Made by a program: the position numbers and the translations under genes
Notes under the pieces: generated by a model
Seen by the model: only the letters and a program-made list of their open reading frames with translations
What the model was told of the DNA's origin: nothing
The model's database searches: none
Part shown: piece by piece, positions 24,366-34,108 of the stretch
Layout: every line of letters starts with the position of its first letter
How positions within the stretch are numbered: the first letter of the stretch is position 1
From: Palsa-504 sp963756575
Lineage (GTDB): Bacteria > Actinomycetota > Actinomycetes > Streptosporangiales > Streptosporangiaceae
NCBI GenBank assembly: GCA_963756575.1
Contig: CAVWOM010000006.1
Location: 248,001 to 312,000 of the forward strand
DNA length: 64,000 nucleotides
Direction: 5' to 3'

Positions 24366-25210
24366 TTAGGCGCGCTCGGCGGCTTCGGTGACGTTGAGGA
24401 GGAGCATGGCGCGGGTCATCGGGCCGACGCCGCCGGGCATGGGGGCGAGCCAGGCCGCCACGTCGGCCACGTCCTTGGCGACGTCGCCGGTCAGGCCGGC
24501 GTCGGTGCGGGTGATGCCGACGTCCACCACGGCCGCGCCGGGCTTGACCATGTCCGCGGTCACCAGGCCGGGCCGCCCGGCCGCCACCACCACGATGTCC
24601 GCCGACCTGGTGTGCGCGGCCAGGTCCTTGGTCCCGGTGTGGCACTGGGTCACCGTGGCGTTCTCGGTGCGCCGGGTCAGCAGCAGGCCGAGCGCGCGGC
24701 CCACGGTGATCCCGCGGCCGATGACGGTCACGTCGGCGCCCGCGATGGCCACGCCGTAGTGGCGCAGCAGCTCCACGATGCCGCGCGGGGTGCAGGGCAG
24801 CGGCCCCGGCTCGTTCAGCACCAGCTTGCCCAGGCTGACCGGGTGCAGGCCGTCCGCGTCCTTGGCCGGGTCCATCCGGTTGAGCACGGCGCCGGCGTCC
24901 AGGCCGCCGGCAGCGGCAGCTGGACGATGTACCCGGTGCACGCGGGGTCCGCGTTGAGCTCGTCGACGACCGCCTCCACCTGGGCCTGGGTCGCGTCGGC
25001 GGGCAGGTCGCGGCGGATCGAGGCGATGCCGACCTGCGCGCAGTCCCGGTGCTTGCCGTTCACGTAAGCCCGGCTGCCGGGGTCGTCGCCGACCAGGACG
25101 GTGCCGAGCCCGGGCACGATACCCCGGGCGGCCAGCGCGGCCACCCGCTCGGTCAGCCCGGCCCTGAGCTGCGCGGCGAGGGCCTTGCCGTCGAGCACCT
25201 GTGCGGTCAC
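24366..25210 (-). CDS. folD: Methylenetetrahydrofolate dehydrogenase/cyclohydrolase (frameshifted here)
   Basis: Makes 10-formyl-THF for the adjacent purine enzymes. The N-terminal part has GTVLVGDDPGSRAYVNGKHRDC (the Tyr/Lys site) and CTGYIVQLPLP; the C-terminal part has MDPAKDADGLHP, CTPRGIVELL, VIGRGITVG and MPGGVGPMTRAMLL. The break is near 24905 inside LPLPAG-LDAG, where one G is missing. Corrected length is about 281 residues, normal for FolD. It follows purH by 13 nt with Shine-Dalgarno AGGGGAC before a GTG start. Confidence 0.92.
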
Positions 25211-25223
25211 GTCCCGTCCCCTT

Positions 25224-26786
25224 TTAGTGGTAGAAGTGGCGCACGCCGGTGAAGTACAGCGGAATGCCCGCGGCTTCGGCGGCGGTGATGGTCAGGTGGT
25301 CCCGGATCGAGCCGCCCGGCTCGGCCACCGCGGCCACCCCGGCCTGGGCCAGGATCTCGAAGCCGTCGGCGAACGGGAAGTAGGCGTCGCTGGCCGCCAC
25401 CGAGCCGGCCGCCCGGTCCCCGGCCCGCATCACCGCCAGGCGGGCCGAGTCGACCCGGTTGACCTGGCCCATGCCCACCCCGACCGAGGCTCCGCCCGAG
25501 GCCAGCAAGATGGCGTTCGATTTGACCGAACGGCATGCCTTCCACGCGAACGCCATGTCCGCGAGCTGCTCCGGGGTGGCCTCCGGCCCCGCCTTGAGCT
25601 GCCAGTTGACCGGATCGTCGCCGGGCTCGTCGACCCGGTCGGCCGACTGGAGCAGCACGCCCCCGGTGATGGGACGGAACTCGGTGGCCGGTCCCGCCCC
25701 GGGGGGAGCGCAGCGCAGCAATCTGACGTTCTTGCTGGCGGACAAGATGTCCAGCGCCTCGGCGTCGAAGTCGGGGGCGATCACCACCTCGGTGAAGATC
25801 TCCGCGATCTGCCGGGCCAGCGCCGCGGTCACCGGTCCGTTGACCGCGATGACCCCGCCGAACGCCGAGGCCGGGTCGCACGCGTTCGCCTTGGCGTGCG
25901 CGTCGGCCAGGTCGGCGCCGACGGCGATCCCGCACGGGTTGGAGTGCTTGATGATGGCCGCGCACGGGCCGGCGAAGTCGTAGGCCGCGCGCCGGGCCGC
26001 GTCCGCGTCCACGTAGTTGTTGTAGGACATGGCCTTGCCGTGCAGCAGCTCAGCGGCCGCGATGCCTTCGGCCGGGCCGGGCCGGACGTACAGGGCGGCC
26101 CGCTGGTGCGGGTTCTCGCCGTAGCGGAGCACGTCGGCGCGCTGCCACAGGGCTCCCGTCACCGCGGGCCAGCCGGCGTCCCTGGCCGTCTCGTCCGGCG
26201 CGTAGACGCTCGCGAACCAAGATGCCACCGCGACGTCGTAGGCGGCAGTGTGCGCGTAGGCCTCGGCCGCCAGCGCCCGGCGCTGGTCCAGAGTGAAGCC
26301 GCCGGGCAGGGCCGCCAGCACGTCGGCGTACCGGGACGGGTCGGTGATGACCGCCACCGAGCGGTGGTTCTTAGCCGCGGCGCGGACCATGGCCGGGCCG
26401 CCGATGTCGATCTGCTCGACGCATTCTTCCGGCGTGGCGCCGGAGGCGACCGTGGCCTCGAACGGGTACAGGTTCGACACGAGCAGCTGGAACGGCTCGA
26501 TGTGGAGCTCGGCCAGCTGGGTCTCGTGCGACGGGAGGGCCAGGTCGGCCAGCAGGCCCGCGTGCACCCGCGGGTGCAGCGTCTTGACCCGCCCGTCCAG
26601 GCACTCGGGGAAGCCGGTCAGCTCCTCCACCCGGGTGACCGGCACCCCCGCGGCCGCGATCCGGGCCGCGGTGCTGCCGGTGGAGACGATCTCGATGCCG
26701 GCCGCGTGCAGCCCGGACGCCAGCTCTTCGAGGCCGGTCTTGTCATAGACGCTGATGAGCGCCCGCCTGATCGGGACCTGAGTCAA
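25224..26786 (-). CDS. purH: Bifunctional AICAR formyltransferase/IMP cyclohydrolase
   Basis: Catalyses the last two steps of IMP synthesis. The 520-residue protein has the N-terminal cyclohydrolase domain (ALISVYDKTGLEELASGL, STGSTAARIA, GRVKTLHPRVHAGLL) and the C-terminal transformylase domain (LRYGENPHQRAALYV, KAMSYNNYVDADAA, AIIKHSNPCGIA). The TTG start overlaps the purN stop by 4 nt. Confidence 0.97.
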   Translation of the reverse strand: MTQVPIRRALISVYDKTGLEELASGLHAAGIEIVSTGSTAARIAAAGVPVTRVEELTGFPECLDGRVKTLHPRVHAGLLADLALPSHETQLAELHIEPFQLLVSNLYPFEATVASGATPEECVEQIDIGGPAMVRAAAKNHRSVAVITDPSRYADVLAALPGGFTLDQRRALAAEAYAHTAAYDVAVASWFASVYAPDETARDAGWPAVTGALWQRADVLRYGENPHQRAALYVRPGPAEGIAAAELLHGKAMSYNNYVDADAARRAAYDFAGPCAAIIKHSNPCGIAVGADLADAHAKANACDPASAFGGVIAVNGPVTAALARQIAEIFTEVVIAPDFDAEALDILSASKNVRLLRCAPPGAGPATEFRPITGGVLLQSADRVDEPGDDPVNWQLKAGPEATPEQLADMAFAWKACRSVKSNAILLASGGASVGVGMGQVNRVDSARLAVMRAGDRAAGSVAASDAYFPFADGFEILAQAGVAAVAEPGGSIRDHLTITAAEAAGIPLYFTGVRHFYH

Positions 26787-27391
26787 GGGCCGATCCTCAC
26801 CTTCCTGCCGCGGACGGACCAGCCTTCGCGGACCATCCTGCCCACCGTGCCGACGAGCAGCGCCCGCTCGGCTACCTTGATCCGTTCGTGCAGCGCCATC
26901 TCGTCATCGTCGTCGGCGACCGGGACGCTGGCCTGGGCCACGATGGGCCCCTCGTCGACGCCGTCGTCGACGATGAAGACGGTGCAGCCGGCGACCTTCA
27001 CGCCGTACGCCAGCGCGTCCCGCACGCCGTGCGTTCCGGGGAACGACGGTAGCAGCGCCGGGTGCGTGTTCAGGCAGCGGCCGCCGAACGCGTCCAGGAA
27101 CGGCTGGCCGACCAGCTTCATGAACCCGGCCAGGACGATCAGGTCCGGCTGGTACTCCGCGCACGTCCGGGTCAGGGCCGCGTCCCAGTCTTCTCGCGCC
27201 GGGTAGTCGGCGAGCCGGAGGACGAAGGCGGGAACGCCAGCCCGTTCGGCTCGGATCAGGCCGTTGATGCCGGACCGGTCGGCGCCGACCGCCACCACCT
27301 TCGCACCGTAGGCCTCATCGGCGCACGCATCCATCAGGGCCTGAAGGTTGGTCCCCTCCCCGGAAACAAGCACGACAAGCCGCGAGGTCAC
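26783..27391 (-). CDS. purN: Phosphoribosylglycinamide formyltransferase
   Basis: Transfers formyl from 10-formyl-THF to GAR. The 202-residue protein has RLVVLVSGEGTNLQAL at the N-terminus and the catalytic set Asn/His in CLNTHPALLPSFPGTHG and Asp in TVFIVDDGVDEGPIV. The GTG at 27391 is chosen because TAGGGT ends 7 nt upstream (leaderless) and homology begins there; the longer frame upstream has no support. Confidence 0.95.
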   Translation of the reverse strand: MTSRLVVLVSGEGTNLQALMDACADEAYGAKVVAVGADRSGINGLIRAERAGVPAFVLRLADYPAREDWDAALTRTCAEYQPDLIVLAGFMKLVGQPFLDAFGGRCLNTHPALLPSFPGTHGVRDALAYGVKVAGCTVFIVDDGVDEGPIVAQASVPVADDDDEMALHERIKVAERALLVGTVGRMVREGWSVRGRKVRIGP

Positions 27392-27398
27392 GGGGCCA

Positions 27399-27454
27399 AC
27401 CCTATGGCACCGGCCCGGCCGCCCGGCCCAGCCGGTCGGCACAGAGGGCAGAAT
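27399..27454. promoter_or_regulatory. Divergent leaderless promoters of purN and the 27462 gene
   Basis: Minus strand: TAGGGT (27399-27404), 7 nt, GTG of purN. Plus strand: CAGAAT (27449-27454), 7 nt, ATG at 27462. Both -10 elements fit in a 70-nt intergenic space. Confidence 0.4.
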
Positions 27455-27461
27455 AGGGGTG

Positions 27462-27974
27462 ATGGCCAGATACCAGCCGCCGGGCGGGCGCGGGCCGCAG
27501 CCGAGAGGGATGCTGCCCAGCCGCCGGCAGCTGCCACCCCCCGACCCCGCCCTGCGCCAGCGCGCGCTGGTGGCGATGGTGCTCGGCCTGCTCAGCCTGA
27601 TCGGGCTCATGCTCGGGCTCGGCAACCTGCGCCGCGGCATCTACGTGGCCGTCCTGACCCTGGTGTTCGCGGTGGCCGCGATCTGGCTCGGCGCCACCGC
27701 GAGCAAGCGGGCCAGGCGCGGCGGCACGGCCCGCCCGCGCTGGGCGGTCGGCGGCGTGGTGCTGGGCGCGTTCGGCCTCGCGTTCAGCGCCCTGTGGCTG
27801 ATGGTGCTGGCGGTGTTCTGGCCGCAGCTGAACACGTACTACAACTGCCTGGCCGGCGCGAACACGGTGACGGCCCAGCAAGCCTGCCACGACCAGTTCA
27901 CCAACTCGGTCGGCAGCGAGATGAGCATCCTGCAAACCGGCCGGTTACGTACCGCGGGAGGCGGCGGCCGCTGA
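27462..27974 (+). CDS. DUF4190-like two-to-three-helix membrane protein
   Basis: A 170-residue protein. After a Pro/Arg-rich cytoplasmic N-terminus come hydrophobic segments ALVAMVLGLLSLIGLMLGLG, YVAVLTLVFAVAAIWLGAT and WAVGGVVLGAFGLAFSALWL. The short outer domain has two Cys (YNCLAGAN, QQACHDQF) that could form a disulfide. The arrangement resembles DUF4190 proteins. Function unknown. It is divergent from the purine operon. Confidence 0.6.
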   Translation: MARYQPPGGRGPQPRGMLPSRRQLPPPDPALRQRALVAMVLGLLSLIGLMLGLGNLRRGIYVAVLTLVFAVAAIWLGATASKRARRGGTARPRWAVGGVVLGAFGLAFSALWLMVLAVFWPQLNTYYNCLAGANTVTAQQACHDQFTNSVGSEMSILQTGRLRTAGGGGR

Positions 27975-28084
27975 CAACATCGCTGCCCGCTCGTCACTTA
28001 CCACGCTAGCCGTGCACCGGTTTTTCATGATCGTTTTCCGGGCGCTATGTGACCGTTCCTGGCCGTGATCAGGCGGCTCCGCGG

Positions 28085-29779
28085 CTAGCGCTCGTCGGGG
28101 TATTCCTCGATGAGGCCGAGGAAGATTTCCTCGTCGTCGTCCAGGTTGTCCTCGTGGTCGGCGGCCCACGGGTTCAGGTAGATGCGGTGGCCGCTGGCGT
28201 CGTCGGTCTCGTCCCGCTGACCGGGCGGGAGGATCGGCCCCGGGGACGGGTAGGGCCCTTGAGGCAGGTAAAGCCCCTGGGGTGAGTAGGGACCCTGGGG
28301 TGAGTAGGGGCCTTGGGGTGAGTGTGATTCTTGAGGCGCATGCGGCCTCATGGTCAGGTGTGGCTCCATGGCCAGGTGTGGCCCTGGGCCGGGATGGAGA
28401 TACGGGTCCGTGTCCGGGGTCAGGTAGGAGTCCGTGGTCAGGTAGGAGTCCGGGGCCAGGTGCGAGTCCGGGTCCAGGTCGGACTGGGACTCGGCGGCTT
28501 CACGCCATCGCTCCTGGGCGGCGTCGCGGTAGCGCTTCTCCGCGCGGCGCAGGATGAGCCAGTTGGCGGCCGCGGCGGCCAGCGCGGCGGTGATGCCGAT
28601 CTCGAGCACGGCGACCAGGCCCACCTGGAGACCGGAGGGGCCGACCGAGGCCAGCCGGCCGTGGCCGAGCGGGCCGCCGGCGAAGGCCGCGCCCAGGCCG
28701 GCCAGGGCACCCGCCGCCGTGCCGGCGGCGAAGCCCCACAGCGGGGCCGCCTCGATCACCGGCGTGGGCGCGATCCGCACCGTGACGACCCCGGCGAAGA
28801 CGCCGGCCAGGTAGGGCAGGGCGAGCACCAGGACGGGCACCCAGGGCGGCCCGCCCGGCCTGGCGTTGGCCGGGATGGCGGCGAGCATCGGGAAGAGCGG
28901 GACCGCGCCGAGCGTCGAACCGGTCGGGGCGACGAAGGTGCCGGTGCCGAACGCGAAGCCGGGGCCGAGGGTGTAGGCGATCGCCCAGACGATGGCGTTC
29001 GGCACGTAGGCGAGCTGGGCCAGCAGCAGCAGCGCCGCGCCGCCCACCCCCGGCGAGAGGGCGTCGCTGGCCGTCCTCACCTCGGGCAGGTGCACCGCCA
29101 GCGAGGCGCCGGCCAGCACCGCGCCGGCCGCGCCGAGGATGGCGCACGAGCCGAGCATGCCCATGACGATCGAGCGCGGCCGGGCCGGCATCAGGCTGCC
29201 CAGCCGGGACCACGGCGCCAGCCCGCGCGCGCCGCCGAGGCCGCCCGCCACCAGGGCCAGCAGGAAGGACGTGATCACCGCCTGCAGCAGCGAGGGCGAT
29301 GCCACGTCCGTCCGGGTCGCGACCGCGAGCGCCCCGGCCAGCAGGGCGTACGGCAGGGCCAGCGCGACGGCGGCGTAGCCGATATGGCGTAGCCGGGTGA
29401 CCGCCCCGGCCCGGACCACCCAGCGCCCGGCCATGGCCAGCAGCGCGCCGGGCAGCAGGACCAGGCCGAGCGGGAGCAGGCCGACCTGCCCGACGCCGCG
29501 CACGGTGAAGCCGACGTGGTGGCCCACCAGCCAGAGCATGGCGGCGGTGCGCAGCACCCCGACCAGGCCGGTGCCGATGCCGACGTGCGGCGCGGTGATC
29601 CAGCCGATCGCGGTGAGCGTGATGAGCACCGCGAGCCCGCTGGCGGCCGCCGCCAGCGCGGCGATGCCGCCGGTGATGACCAGCGGACGCCCGGGCTGAA
29701 CCCCGGGCGTCCGCGGGGCCCGGGGCTTACGGCCGTCGTCCGAGCCGGGCACCAGCGGCGCTTCGGCGGATACGCTCAC
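28085..29779 (-). CDS. DUF6350 polytopic membrane protein
   Basis: A 564-residue protein with roughly ten hydrophobic helices between residues about 30 and 420, including LVITGGIAALAAAASGLAVL and GQVGLLPLGLVLLPGALLA. A long polar C-terminal tail follows. DUF6350 proteins are found between the purine and sucCD genes in many actinomycetes; function unknown. The tail holds hexapeptide repeats (GPYSPQ) and acidic residues at the end. It is probably leaderless (CAGGAT, 7 nt, GTG). Confidence 0.85.
   Translation of the reverse strand: MSVSAEAPLVPGSDDGRKPRAPRTPGVQPGRPLVITGGIAALAAAASGLAVLITLTAIGWITAPHVGIGTGLVGVLRTAAMLWLVGHHVGFTVRGVGQVGLLPLGLVLLPGALLAMAGRWVVRAGAVTRLRHIGYAAVALALPYALLAGALAVATRTDVASPSLLQAVITSFLLALVAGGLGGARGLAPWSRLGSLMPARPRSIVMGMLGSCAILGAAGAVLAGASLAVHLPEVRTASDALSPGVGGAALLLLAQLAYVPNAIVWAIAYTLGPGFAFGTGTFVAPTGSTLGAVPLFPMLAAIPANARPGGPPWVPVLVLALPYLAGVFAGVVTVRIAPTPVIEAAPLWGFAAGTAAGALAGLGAAFAGGPLGHGRLASVGPSGLQVGLVAVLEIGITAALAAAAANWLILRRAEKRYRDAAQERWREAAESQSDLDPDSHLAPDSYLTTDSYLTPDTDPYLHPGPGPHLAMEPHLTMRPHAPQESHSPQGPYSPQGPYSPQGLYLPQGPYPSPGPILPPGQRDETDDASGHRIYLNPWAADHEDNLDDDEEIFLGLIEEYPDER
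28253..28323 (-). repeat. Imperfect 18-bp repeats in the DUF6350 tail
   Basis: Four consecutive degenerate 18-bp units of the form TAGGGACCCTGGGGTGAG on the plus strand encode the SPQGPY-type repeats in the C-terminal tail. More degenerate PHL and TPD repeats follow further toward the membrane domain. Confidence 0.7.
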
Positions 29780-29833
29780 ACCGCCGATCCTGGCAACGAT
29801 CGCGGCCGGAAGGCCGGAGGCGCGCCGGGCGGG

Positions 29834-30721
29834 TCAGCGGGTTCGCATGATGTCCCGGATGAGGCCGGCGGTCTCGCTCGGGGTCTTGCCGACGCGGACA
29901 CCCGCCTTTTCCAGGGCTTCCTTCTTGGCCTGGGCGGTGCCCGAGGAGCCCGAGATGATCGCGCCCGCGTGGCCCATGGTCTTGCCCTCGGGGGCGGTGA
30001 ACCCGGCCACGTAGCCGACGACCGGCTTGGTCACGTGCTGCTCGATGAACGCGCCGGCCCGCTCCTCGGCGTCGCCGCCGATCTCGCCGATCATCACGAT
30101 CGCGTCGGTCTCCGGGTCCTCCTGGAAGGCCTGCAGGCAGTCGATGTGGGTGGTCCCGATGACCGGGTCGCCGCCGATGCCGACCGCGGTGGAGAAGCCG
30201 ATGTCCCGCAGCTCGTACATCATCTGGTAGGTCAGGGTGCCCGACTTGGAGACCAGCCCGATCCGTCCCTCGCTGGTGATGTCGGCCGGGATGATGCCGG
30301 CGTTGGACTTGCCGGGCGAGGCCACGCCGGGGCAGTTCGGCCCGATGATCCGGGTGCGGTTGCCGGCCGCGCTCGCGCGCGCCCAGAACTCGGCGGTGTC
30401 GTGCACCGGGATGCCCTCGGTGATCACGATGCACAGCGGGATCTGCGCCTCGATGGCCTCGAACACCGCGTCCTTGGTGCCGGCCGCGGGCACGAACACC
30501 ACCGACACGTCGGCCCCGGTCTCCGCCATCGTCTCGGCGACCGTGCCGAAGACGGGGACGCCGGTGCCGTTCAGGTCGACGGTCTGGCCCGCCTTGCGCG
30601 GGTTGGTGCCGCCGACGATCCGGGTGCCCGCGGCGATCATGCGGGCGCCGTGCTTGCGGCCCTCCGAGCCGGTGATGCCCTGGACCATGACCCGGCTCTG
30701 GGCGGTCAGGAAGATTGCCAT
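29834..30721 (-). CDS. sucD: Succinate-CoA ligase subunit alpha
   Basis: TCA-cycle enzyme that carries the phosphohistidine intermediate. The 295-residue protein has the CoA-binding IQGITGSEGRKHGARM, GPNCPGVASPGKSN and the active-site His in GKTMGHAGAIISGSSGTAQ. It starts 1 nt after the sucC stop. Confidence 0.97.
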   Translation of the reverse strand: MAIFLTAQSRVMVQGITGSEGRKHGARMIAAGTRIVGGTNPRKAGQTVDLNGTGVPVFGTVAETMAETGADVSVVFVPAAGTKDAVFEAIEAQIPLCIVITEGIPVHDTAEFWARASAAGNRTRIIGPNCPGVASPGKSNAGIIPADITSEGRIGLVSKSGTLTYQMMYELRDIGFSTAVGIGGDPVIGTTHIDCLQAFQEDPETDAIVMIGEIGGDAEERAGAFIEQHVTKPVVGYVAGFTAPEGKTMGHAGAIISGSSGTAQAKKEALEKAGVRVGKTPSETAGLIRDIMRTR

Positions 30722-30722
30722 C

Positions 30723-31931
30723 TCATGCTCCCTTGGCGGCGCTGTGCTGACCGTTGCTGGCCAGTTCCGCGGCCCGGCGGGCCGCGCCGTCCATCGTGGC
30801 CACCTGCTCGACCACGCCGATATTGGCTTCCTGCAATATGCGGCGGCCCTCGGCGGCGTTGTTGCCGTCGAGGCGGACCACGATCGGGCGGTCGACCTGG
30901 TCGCCGCGGCCCTCCAGCATGCCGATGGCCGAGACGATCCCGTTGGCCACCGCGTCGCAGGAGGTGATCCCGCCGAAGACGTTCACGAACACGCTGCGCA
31001 CGCTGGGGTCGGACAGCACGATCTCCAGGCCGTTCGCCATCACCTCGGCGGAGGCGCCGCCGCCGATGTCGAGGAAGTTGGCCGGGCGGATCCCGCCGAA
31101 CGGCTGGCCCGCGTAGGCCACCACGTCCAGGGTCGACATGACCAGGCCCGCCCCGTTGCCGATGATGCCGACCTCGCCCTCGAGCTTGACGTAGTTGAGG
31201 TGCTTCTCCCGGGCGCGGGCCTCGATCGGGTCGGTGTTGCTGGTGTCGTCGAACCGGGCGTGCTCCTGACGGAAGGAGGCGTTGTCGTCCAGCGTCACCT
31301 TGCCGTCGACCGCGAGCACGTCGCCCTGCTCGGTCACCGCCATGGGGTTGACCTCGACCAGGGTGGCGTCCTCGTCGGTGAACATGGCCCAGAGCCGCTC
31401 GGCCAGCAGCGCGGCGCCCTCGGCGGCCTCGGCCGGGATCCGGCCGGCGGCGATGATCTCCTTGGCCTTGTCGGCGTTCACGCCGGTCAGCGCGGAGACG
31501 GGGATGCGCGCCACCGCCTCGGGCGTGCTGTGCGCGACCTCCTCGATCTCCATGCCGCCCTGCACCGAGCAGATGGCGAGGAACGTGCGGTTGGCCCGGT
31601 CCAGCAGGAAGGACAGGTAGTACTCGGCCGCGATGTCCACCGCCTGGGCGATGAGCACCGAGTGCACGGTGTGGCCCTTGATGTCCATACCGAGGATCTG
31701 GCTGGCCTTGTCGAAGGCCTCGTCCGGGCCGTCAGCCAGCTTGACGCCGCCGGCTTTACCGCGGCCGCCGACCTTGACCTGGGCCTTCACCACCACGAGG
31801 GGGTGACCCTGCGCGGCGAACTCCGCGGCGATCTCACGCGCTTCCTCGGCCGTCTGGGCGACCCGGCCGGCCTGTACCGGGACGCCGTACTCGGCGAACA
31901 GTTCCTTCGCCTGATACTCAAACAGGTCCAC
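30723..31931 (-). CDS. sucC: Succinate-CoA ligase [ADP-forming] subunit beta
   Basis: ATP-grasp subunit of 402 residues: MDLFEYQAKELFAEYGVPV, VVKAQVKVGGRGKAGGVKLA, EVNPMAVTEQGDVLAVDGKV and the CoA-ligase half FGGITSCDAVANGI. The GTG start overlaps the open frame of icmB; see that entry. Confidence 0.97.
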   Translation of the reverse strand: MDLFEYQAKELFAEYGVPVQAGRVAQTAEEAREIAAEFAAQGHPLVVVKAQVKVGGRGKAGGVKLADGPDEAFDKASQILGMDIKGHTVHSVLIAQAVDIAAEYYLSFLLDRANRTFLAICSVQGGMEIEEVAHSTPEAVARIPVSALTGVNADKAKEIIAAGRIPAEAAEGAALLAERLWAMFTDEDATLVEVNPMAVTEQGDVLAVDGKVTLDDNASFRQEHARFDDTSNTDPIEARAREKHLNYVKLEGEVGIIGNGAGLVMSTLDVVAYAGQPFGGIRPANFLDIGGGASAEVMANGLEIVLSDPSVRSVFVNVFGGITSCDAVANGIVSAIGMLEGRGDQVDRPIVVRLDGNNAAEGRRILQEANIGVVEQVATMDGAARRAAELASNGQHSAAKGA

Positions 31932-32481
31932 AGGGGGTCCGTTCTAAGGTTCCGTCTGGTTTCGCCGCGTCACGTGCGGCGTTCATGGGAAGCCTAGCCT
32001 TTGCCCCGTCCGGCTGGCGGCCCGGCCCGCGACGGCAGTGATGTGAGCTGACTCTCAGCGACGGGCTCAGGCCTGGCTTTCCGGCCACCTCGCGGCCGAA
32101 CTTCTCGCGGACCCAGGCGACGATCTCGGTGGTGGGCGCGCCCGGGGTGAAGATCCTGGCCACCCCCAGCCGGGACAGCTCCGCGATGTCCTCGTCCGGG
32201 ATGATGCCGCCGCCGAAGACCACGATGTCGGTGGCGTCCCGCTCCTTGAGCAGCTCGATCACCCGGGAGAACAGCGTCATGTGCGCGCCGGAGAGAATGG
32301 AGAGCCCGACCGCGTCCACGTCCTCCTGGATGGCGGCCGCGACGATCTGCTCCGGGGTCTGGTGCAGCCCGGTGTAGATGACCTCCACGCCCGCGTCGCG
32401 CAGCGCACGGGCCACCACCTTGGCTCCCCGGTCGTGGCCATCGAGCCCGGCCTTCGCGACGATCACGCGGATCTTGCCCAT
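31918..32481 (-). CDS. icmB: Cobalamin-binding small subunit of isobutyryl-CoA mutase type
   Basis: The first 135 residues are a complete B12-binding domain of the mutase family: the base-off His motif GLDGHDRGAKVVARALRDAG, LSILSGAH and VVFGGGIIPDEDIAEL. Length and sequence match the stand-alone small subunit IcmB, which pairs with a separate large subunit not in this window. The ORF runs on for about 50 extra residues and overlaps sucC by 14 nt. A one-base shift after AGKP would instead end the protein at 31994, avoiding the overlap, so the tail is uncertain. It is located next to sucCD as in streptomycetes and is leaderless: TAGGCT, 6 nt, ATG. Confidence 0.85.
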   Translation of the reverse strand: MGKIRVIVAKAGLDGHDRGAKVVARALRDAGVEVIYTGLHQTPEQIVAAAIQEDVDAVGLSILSGAHMTLFSRVIELLKERDATDIVVFGGGIIPDEDIAELSRLGVARIFTPGAPTTEIVAWVREKFGREVAGKPGLSPSLRVSSHHCRRGPGRQPDGAKARLPMNAARDAAKPDGTLERTPCGPV

Positions 32482-32487
32482 ACGGCA

Positions 32488-32493
32488 AGCCTA
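32488..32493 (-). promoter_or_regulatory. -10 element of icmB, leaderless
   Basis: TAGGCT on the minus strand, 6 nt before the ATG at 32481. Confidence 0.5.
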
Positions 32494-32533
32494 ACCGGAG
32501 CTTCCCGGTCGGCCGTGCGCAGGCCGGGCTGTA

Positions 32534-32574
32534 CTCCTTTACCTGTGCTCCTGTACCGGGCACAGGTAAAGGAG
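32534..32574 (-). terminator. Terminator of the LCP gene
   Basis: A perfect 15-bp inverted repeat (CTCCTTTACCTGTGC and GCACAGGTAAAGGAG) around an 11-nt loop, 10 nt beyond the LCP stop. It is the longest perfect stem outside the rpsI terminator. Confidence 0.8.
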
Positions 32575-32583
32575 CACCGGGAC

Positions 32584-34108
32584 TCAATCGACGCAGGGGA
32601 TGCCGTTCTTGGCGTTGACCGCCCCGCCCTGGACGCCGGTGGTGGGGATCGCGGCCGCCGAACTCGAGGAGGACGAGGACGGCGTGGCCCCGGGCACCGC
32701 GGCGTTCCCGCCCAGCATCACCTGGACGTGCCCGGCCGCCACCTCGGTGCTCGCCGCCGCCTTGGCGCCGAACAGCGCGGCGATCTGCCCGGCGCTGGCC
32801 GCGGAGCCGGTGCCGTAGAGGACCTGGGTCGCGGTCAGAGCGCCGGTGTTGCCCACCAGGCCGGCCTTGAAGCCGTCCTTGACCAGGGCGGTCGACACCT
32901 GGCTGGCCAGGCCGGGGGTACTGCCGCCGTTGTACACGTCCACGGTGGTCTGGGCGGCTTCGGCCGCGTTGACCGAGGGGGTGCTCGAGGCCTTCGGCCG
33001 GGCCAGTCCGGAGGCGGCGGGCGCCGGGTAGAAGGTCGTCCTGGGTGATCTTCTGGATGGCGGCGGGATCGACCTGGTTGGCGGACTGCCCGTCGATGGT
33101 CTCGTAAGCCACGATCGGGTACGTGTGGAAGGTCAGGTTGCTGCTGTTCAGGCCGCGCATCTGGGTGGCGAAGTCGAGCAGGTCCCAGCCGGAGTCGGTG
33201 ATCACGTACTGCTTGGCCACCGAGAGCAGCGAGTTGATCTTGCCGAGGTCGCTGAGCACGCCCTCGGTACGCAGCTGCTGCATCACCGAGTCCAGGAACG
33301 CCTGCTGACGGTGGGTGCGGTCCAGGTCGCCGTTGGTCAGGCCGTGCCGCTGGCGGACGAAGGCCAGCGCCATCTTCGCGTTCAGGTGCTGGTAGCCGGC
33401 CTTCTTGGCGACAAAGCCCGAGTAGGTGTCCAGCGGGACCGGGTTCCGCAGGCAGACCTCCACGCCGCCGAGCACCTTGGCCAGCTCGTAGAACCCGTCC
33501 AGGTTGACCTCGGCGAAGTGGTCGATGTGCACCCCGGTGAACATCTCCACAGTCGCCACCGCGGCCGCGCGGCCCGCCTCGTTGCCCTGGAAGGCGATCT
33601 GGTTCTTGGGCATCTTGGGGTTGGACTGGTAGAGCTGGGATTCCTTTTCCGCCAGGGCGTCCCCGTAGGCCTGGTCGATCTTGCCCTGGGTCTGCCCGTC
33701 GTAGGTCTGGGGGAAGTTAACCCAGTCGTCGCGCGGGATGGAGAAGGCGACGGCCTTCTTGCCGCCGGCCGGGATGTGGATCAGGATCAGCGTGTTGGTG
33801 GCGTTCCCGCCGACCCCGTTCTCGATGCCCTGCCTGCTCCCGGCGTGCAGCGCGTTGAGGATGTCGTTCGGCAAGATGTTGCCGTTCCAGTCGGTCCGGC
33901 TCTCCAGGCCCATCAGCAGGATGTTCTGCGCGCCGATTGAAGGCCCGCTGTTGATCGCGTGCGAGCCGCCGATGCTGCTGACGTCATTCACGACAAAGTA
34001 GGAAAAGCCGCTCACCGCGAGGACCAGCGCCGCTGCCATGCAGCTCAGGGCATATCCGGCCTTCCCGGCGACCCCCCAGCCGGAGGCCGGGGAACCTGGC
34101 CTAACCAT
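32584..34108 (-). CDS. LCP (LytR-CpsA-Psr) family protein with LytR_C domain (frameshifted here)
   Basis: Transfers teichoic acid or arabinogalactan-like polymers to peptidoglycan outside the membrane. An N-terminal signal anchor (GYALSCMAAALVLAVSGFSY) is followed by the LCP domain: NTLILIHIPAGGKKAVAFSIPRDDWV, GGVEVCLRNPVP and MALAFVRQRHGLTNGDLDR, which hold the Arg/Asp residues binding polyprenyl pyrophosphate. The C-terminal LytR_C part (VDVYNGGSTPGLASQVSTAL) is in another frame: one extra C in KITQDD-FYPAP near 33043. Corrected product is about 507 residues. GAGGAA precedes the ATG. Confidence 0.9.

Noticed and set aside
28253..28323. Short repeats near 28.3 kb as a possible CRISPR array
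   Set aside because: The 18-bp units are directly adjacent without spacers and encode an in-frame SPQGPY repeat in a membrane protein tail.
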